From Amblyornis subalaris (Eukaryota; Chordata; Aves; Passeriformes; Ptilonorhynchidae), in the NCBI GenBank assembly GCA_018881555.1, contig JACAXG010000025.1, forward strand, positions 7,199,899 to 7,263,898: a DNA stretch of 64,000 nucleotides. The letters run 5' to 3'. The position numbers were made by a program, and so were the translations under genes. A model generated the notes under the pieces. It made no database searches. It worked only from the letters and a program-made list of their open reading frames with translations, and had not been told where the DNA came from. Each line of letters begins with the position of its first letter. Within the stretch, counting starts at the first letter, position 1. Below are positions 62,001-64,000 of this stretch, one piece after another.

Positions 62001-64000
62001 AATTTTAATATGCTTACAGAAAGTAAAAATTTAAACCCAAATTTAGCAATTCAGTCAGAGCAATGAGGAGCTGTAGCTGGAATCTACCAGTGTGACTACT
62101 GGCAACCAAGATGAAGACACACAAATCAAGCAAACATCCCTCTTTAGATTGTTTTTTGTCCTTGCATACATTGTTCAGTCTGCTTGGCCTGTCCTGTTCA
62201 ATCTACCTGTGTGTGGAAGGAAAAGAAGCTGAACTGACTTGTCGAAGACACATACTCTCCCCAAGCTGCAGCTTGGTTTTCCTGTTATTGCAGACTCCCA
62301 AGTTAGCTCCAAGTGACTCCCTTTGCTAGCAGTCAGCCCCCTCAGTCCCACATGCTGATCTTCCCTCCCCAGAAGTCACTTCTCACTGATGACTTTGCCA
62401 GCCCTCAGCACCCTGCTTACTCCTCCTCTCAAGCAGCCTCTTTGCTGCCAGCAAAAGCTTGTTTGCTTGGGAGTTGTCCTGGGTAATGCTGCCCACTTTC
62501 CTGCATCCAGAAAAGCTGCTGACCCACAGGAGAGCTGTGTCTAGGTAGAGACCATGCAGAGCCAAATGTCTGGGTGGCAACAGGGCATCTGCCCTGGCTC
62601 GCTTTGGCTCTGGCTTTTTGTCCAGCTTCGTATGATCTGACACATCTTCTGTAGGCAGATCAGTTCAGAGCACAGGGGTTGTCCAGCACCTCCCTCCCAC
62701 CTATCCTGTGCCTGGTTAGCTGCCCACGGTCAGCCTTTGTGTGGTGCCAAGTCAAGGCACNGGGACTTCTGAACCAACACACTGCTGTGACCAGCCCTGG
62801 AGCATCCATTGGTGCTGCCTGTGGCCCCAGCCTATGTACACATCATTTACGGCCCTGCCCTGCCAGTCAGTTTGCAAGTCTCTCTCTTGCAGAGAAGTGA
62901 GAGAAAGCCTCTCGGGCTGTGTCCATCCCAGCAGTGGTGTATGGTCAGTGGGCTGCCTCTGCAACCACAGACCTGCTATCAGCATGGACACAGCAGCTGG
63001 TGGAAAGGGGCAGCTCTCTGGCACCAGAGCCTGCTGGTGTCAGTGGGGCTGGCTCTGTGGCCATCCGAGGCTTGGCCTTTTGAAAGTCAGTGTCAATGTT
63101 TTGCTGAGAGACCTGTGTTGTTACTGTGTATTACCATGTGCTGCCAGGCTTCCTTGCAGTCAAGGAGCAGCGAGCTGCATCCTGGCGGGGCACTTTCTGC
63201 TCCTTCTTGGTCTAATTGCCCATCCCCAATGACCAGCTCCTGGGTAATAACTGGCATCTCCCAGACCTTGCTGTGTTATGTACCCACTCAAAAATGAAGT
63301 TTCTTCAAATGGAAGTGAATTTGCTTGGAGCTCTGACTCTACCCAAGTCTTCTTGGAGCTGTTGGGAGCCTTTGTTCAGACTCTTTCTCTGTTTAACCTG
63401 TGCATCAAAACACTTTCCAAGTAACCTTCATGCTGTCCTCACCAAAGAAAGAAACCTCTCAAAGGTGCTGTACCAATATGGATTTTTCCTCTGCAAGTTA
63501 GAGGTGAAAGAGGCCAGCAGGAATTCATCAGGCACCAGGAGCTGTTGTCTTTCAGAAAGGCAAACTGCTGTCAATCACAGTGGCTCCCCACATGCAAGGC
63601 CATGCATTCCAGCTCCTGCTGTGTCCTGAGCTCAGCAGAGGCCAGTGGATGCTCAGATGCCTCTCTGGGGGCTGCAGCTCCCAGGTCCAGCTCTGGCCAG
63701 CCCATCTGTGTGCCAGTCATGGGCTGTCAGTGCCAGCTTTGCTTTCTGACACTTTATACAGCCCAAAATCTGCAGACCAGAGAAGAAAGTTCCCTCTTTC
63801 CACAGAGTGTATTTAATTTGCTTGTTCCACTCCTTTCTCATCCACAGCCAGTGTCGTTAGCTGCCCTGTTATTTCAGGGCTGGCCAAGGAGNTGTGCAGT
63901 TCCCCCATCTCACCACTGCCTTGGAGCAAGGGGAGGTTTGGGCTTCCCCACTTTGCCCACCCACAAGCACCTTCCTGGAAGCTCTCCTTAAACTCAGGCC
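59086..64000. other. Downstream flank, no gene recognised
   Basis: No exon of ILDR1, the convergent mammalian neighbour, could be recognised. A minus-strand AATAAA (tttatt on + at 60477-60482) could end a convergent transcript, but no supporting coding sequence is seen. From about 62700 to 64000 the sequence is GC-richer and poor in stops, giving four overlapping plus-strand frames of 137-163 codons. They are rich in Trp, Cys and Ser, match no family I know and look like non-coding sequence. Confidence 0.45.
60244..60281. repeat. Short direct repeat, 24-bp period
   Basis: The 14-mer attccagaagatga occurs at 60244-60257 and 60268-60281, a partial tandem duplication in the downstream flank. 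Confidence 0.85.

Noticed and set aside
62741..63991. Four overlapping plus-strand open frames
   Set aside because: Overlapping in different frames, rich in Trp, Cys and Ser, without motif or splice structure. Best explained by GC-richer, stop-poor non-coding DNA.
1..64000. CRISPR arrays, bacterial operons, tRNA or rRNA genes, endogenous viral genes
   Set aside because: No regular spaced repeats, ribosome-binding operon layout, RNA gene consensus or viral protein similarity was seen on either strand.

Overview
The window is vertebrate nuclear DNA, most likely from a bird. The evidence is truncated CR1 LINE tails with the typical end (runs of attctatga), no recognisable SINEs, low repeat density, and a compact GT-AG gene with introns of 0.3 to 5 kb. 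A non-avian sauropsid cannot be excluded by eye.

One gene is supported: a complete SLC15A2 (PEPT2, the high-affinity proton-coupled oligopeptide transporter) on the + strand. It has 22 coding exons from the ATG at 18886 to the TAA ending at 56542. All 21 introns have GT and AG ends, and the phases join into one uninterrupted frame of 2181 nt (726 residues; human PEPT2 has 729). Exon 1 encodes the PEPT2-type N-terminus ([14 protein letters not shown]), which separates it from PEPT1. The peptide-transporter signatures and the known transport residues (E53, E56, R57, H87, K161, D170, R206, R301, W313, D317, D342, E619) sit at or within three positions of their mammalian numbers. Exons 2-8 carry TM1-6, exon 9 the cytoplasmic linker, exons 10-14 TM7-9, exons 15-20 the divergent extracellular domain and the start of TM10, and exons 20-22 TM10-12 and the cytoplasmic tail.

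Layout: 1-18885 is upstream flank with no exon I can recognise. It holds a CR1 tail near 13.6-13.8 kb, two adjacent short tandem duplications near 17.7 kb, and scattered hairpins and palindromes. 18886-56542 is SLC15A2, with CR1 copies in introns 8 and 17. 56543 to about 59085 is the likely 3' UTR, with two ATTAAA signals and a canonical AATAAA at 59061. 59086-64000 is flank without a supportable gene. In mammals the neighbours are EAF2 upstream and the convergent ILDR1 downstream; neither was recognised here. The window also holds 41 isolated single N bases, all outside the coding exons. I found no undescribed biological system; the observations worth a look concern gene structure, start choice, transporter sequence differences and small repeats.
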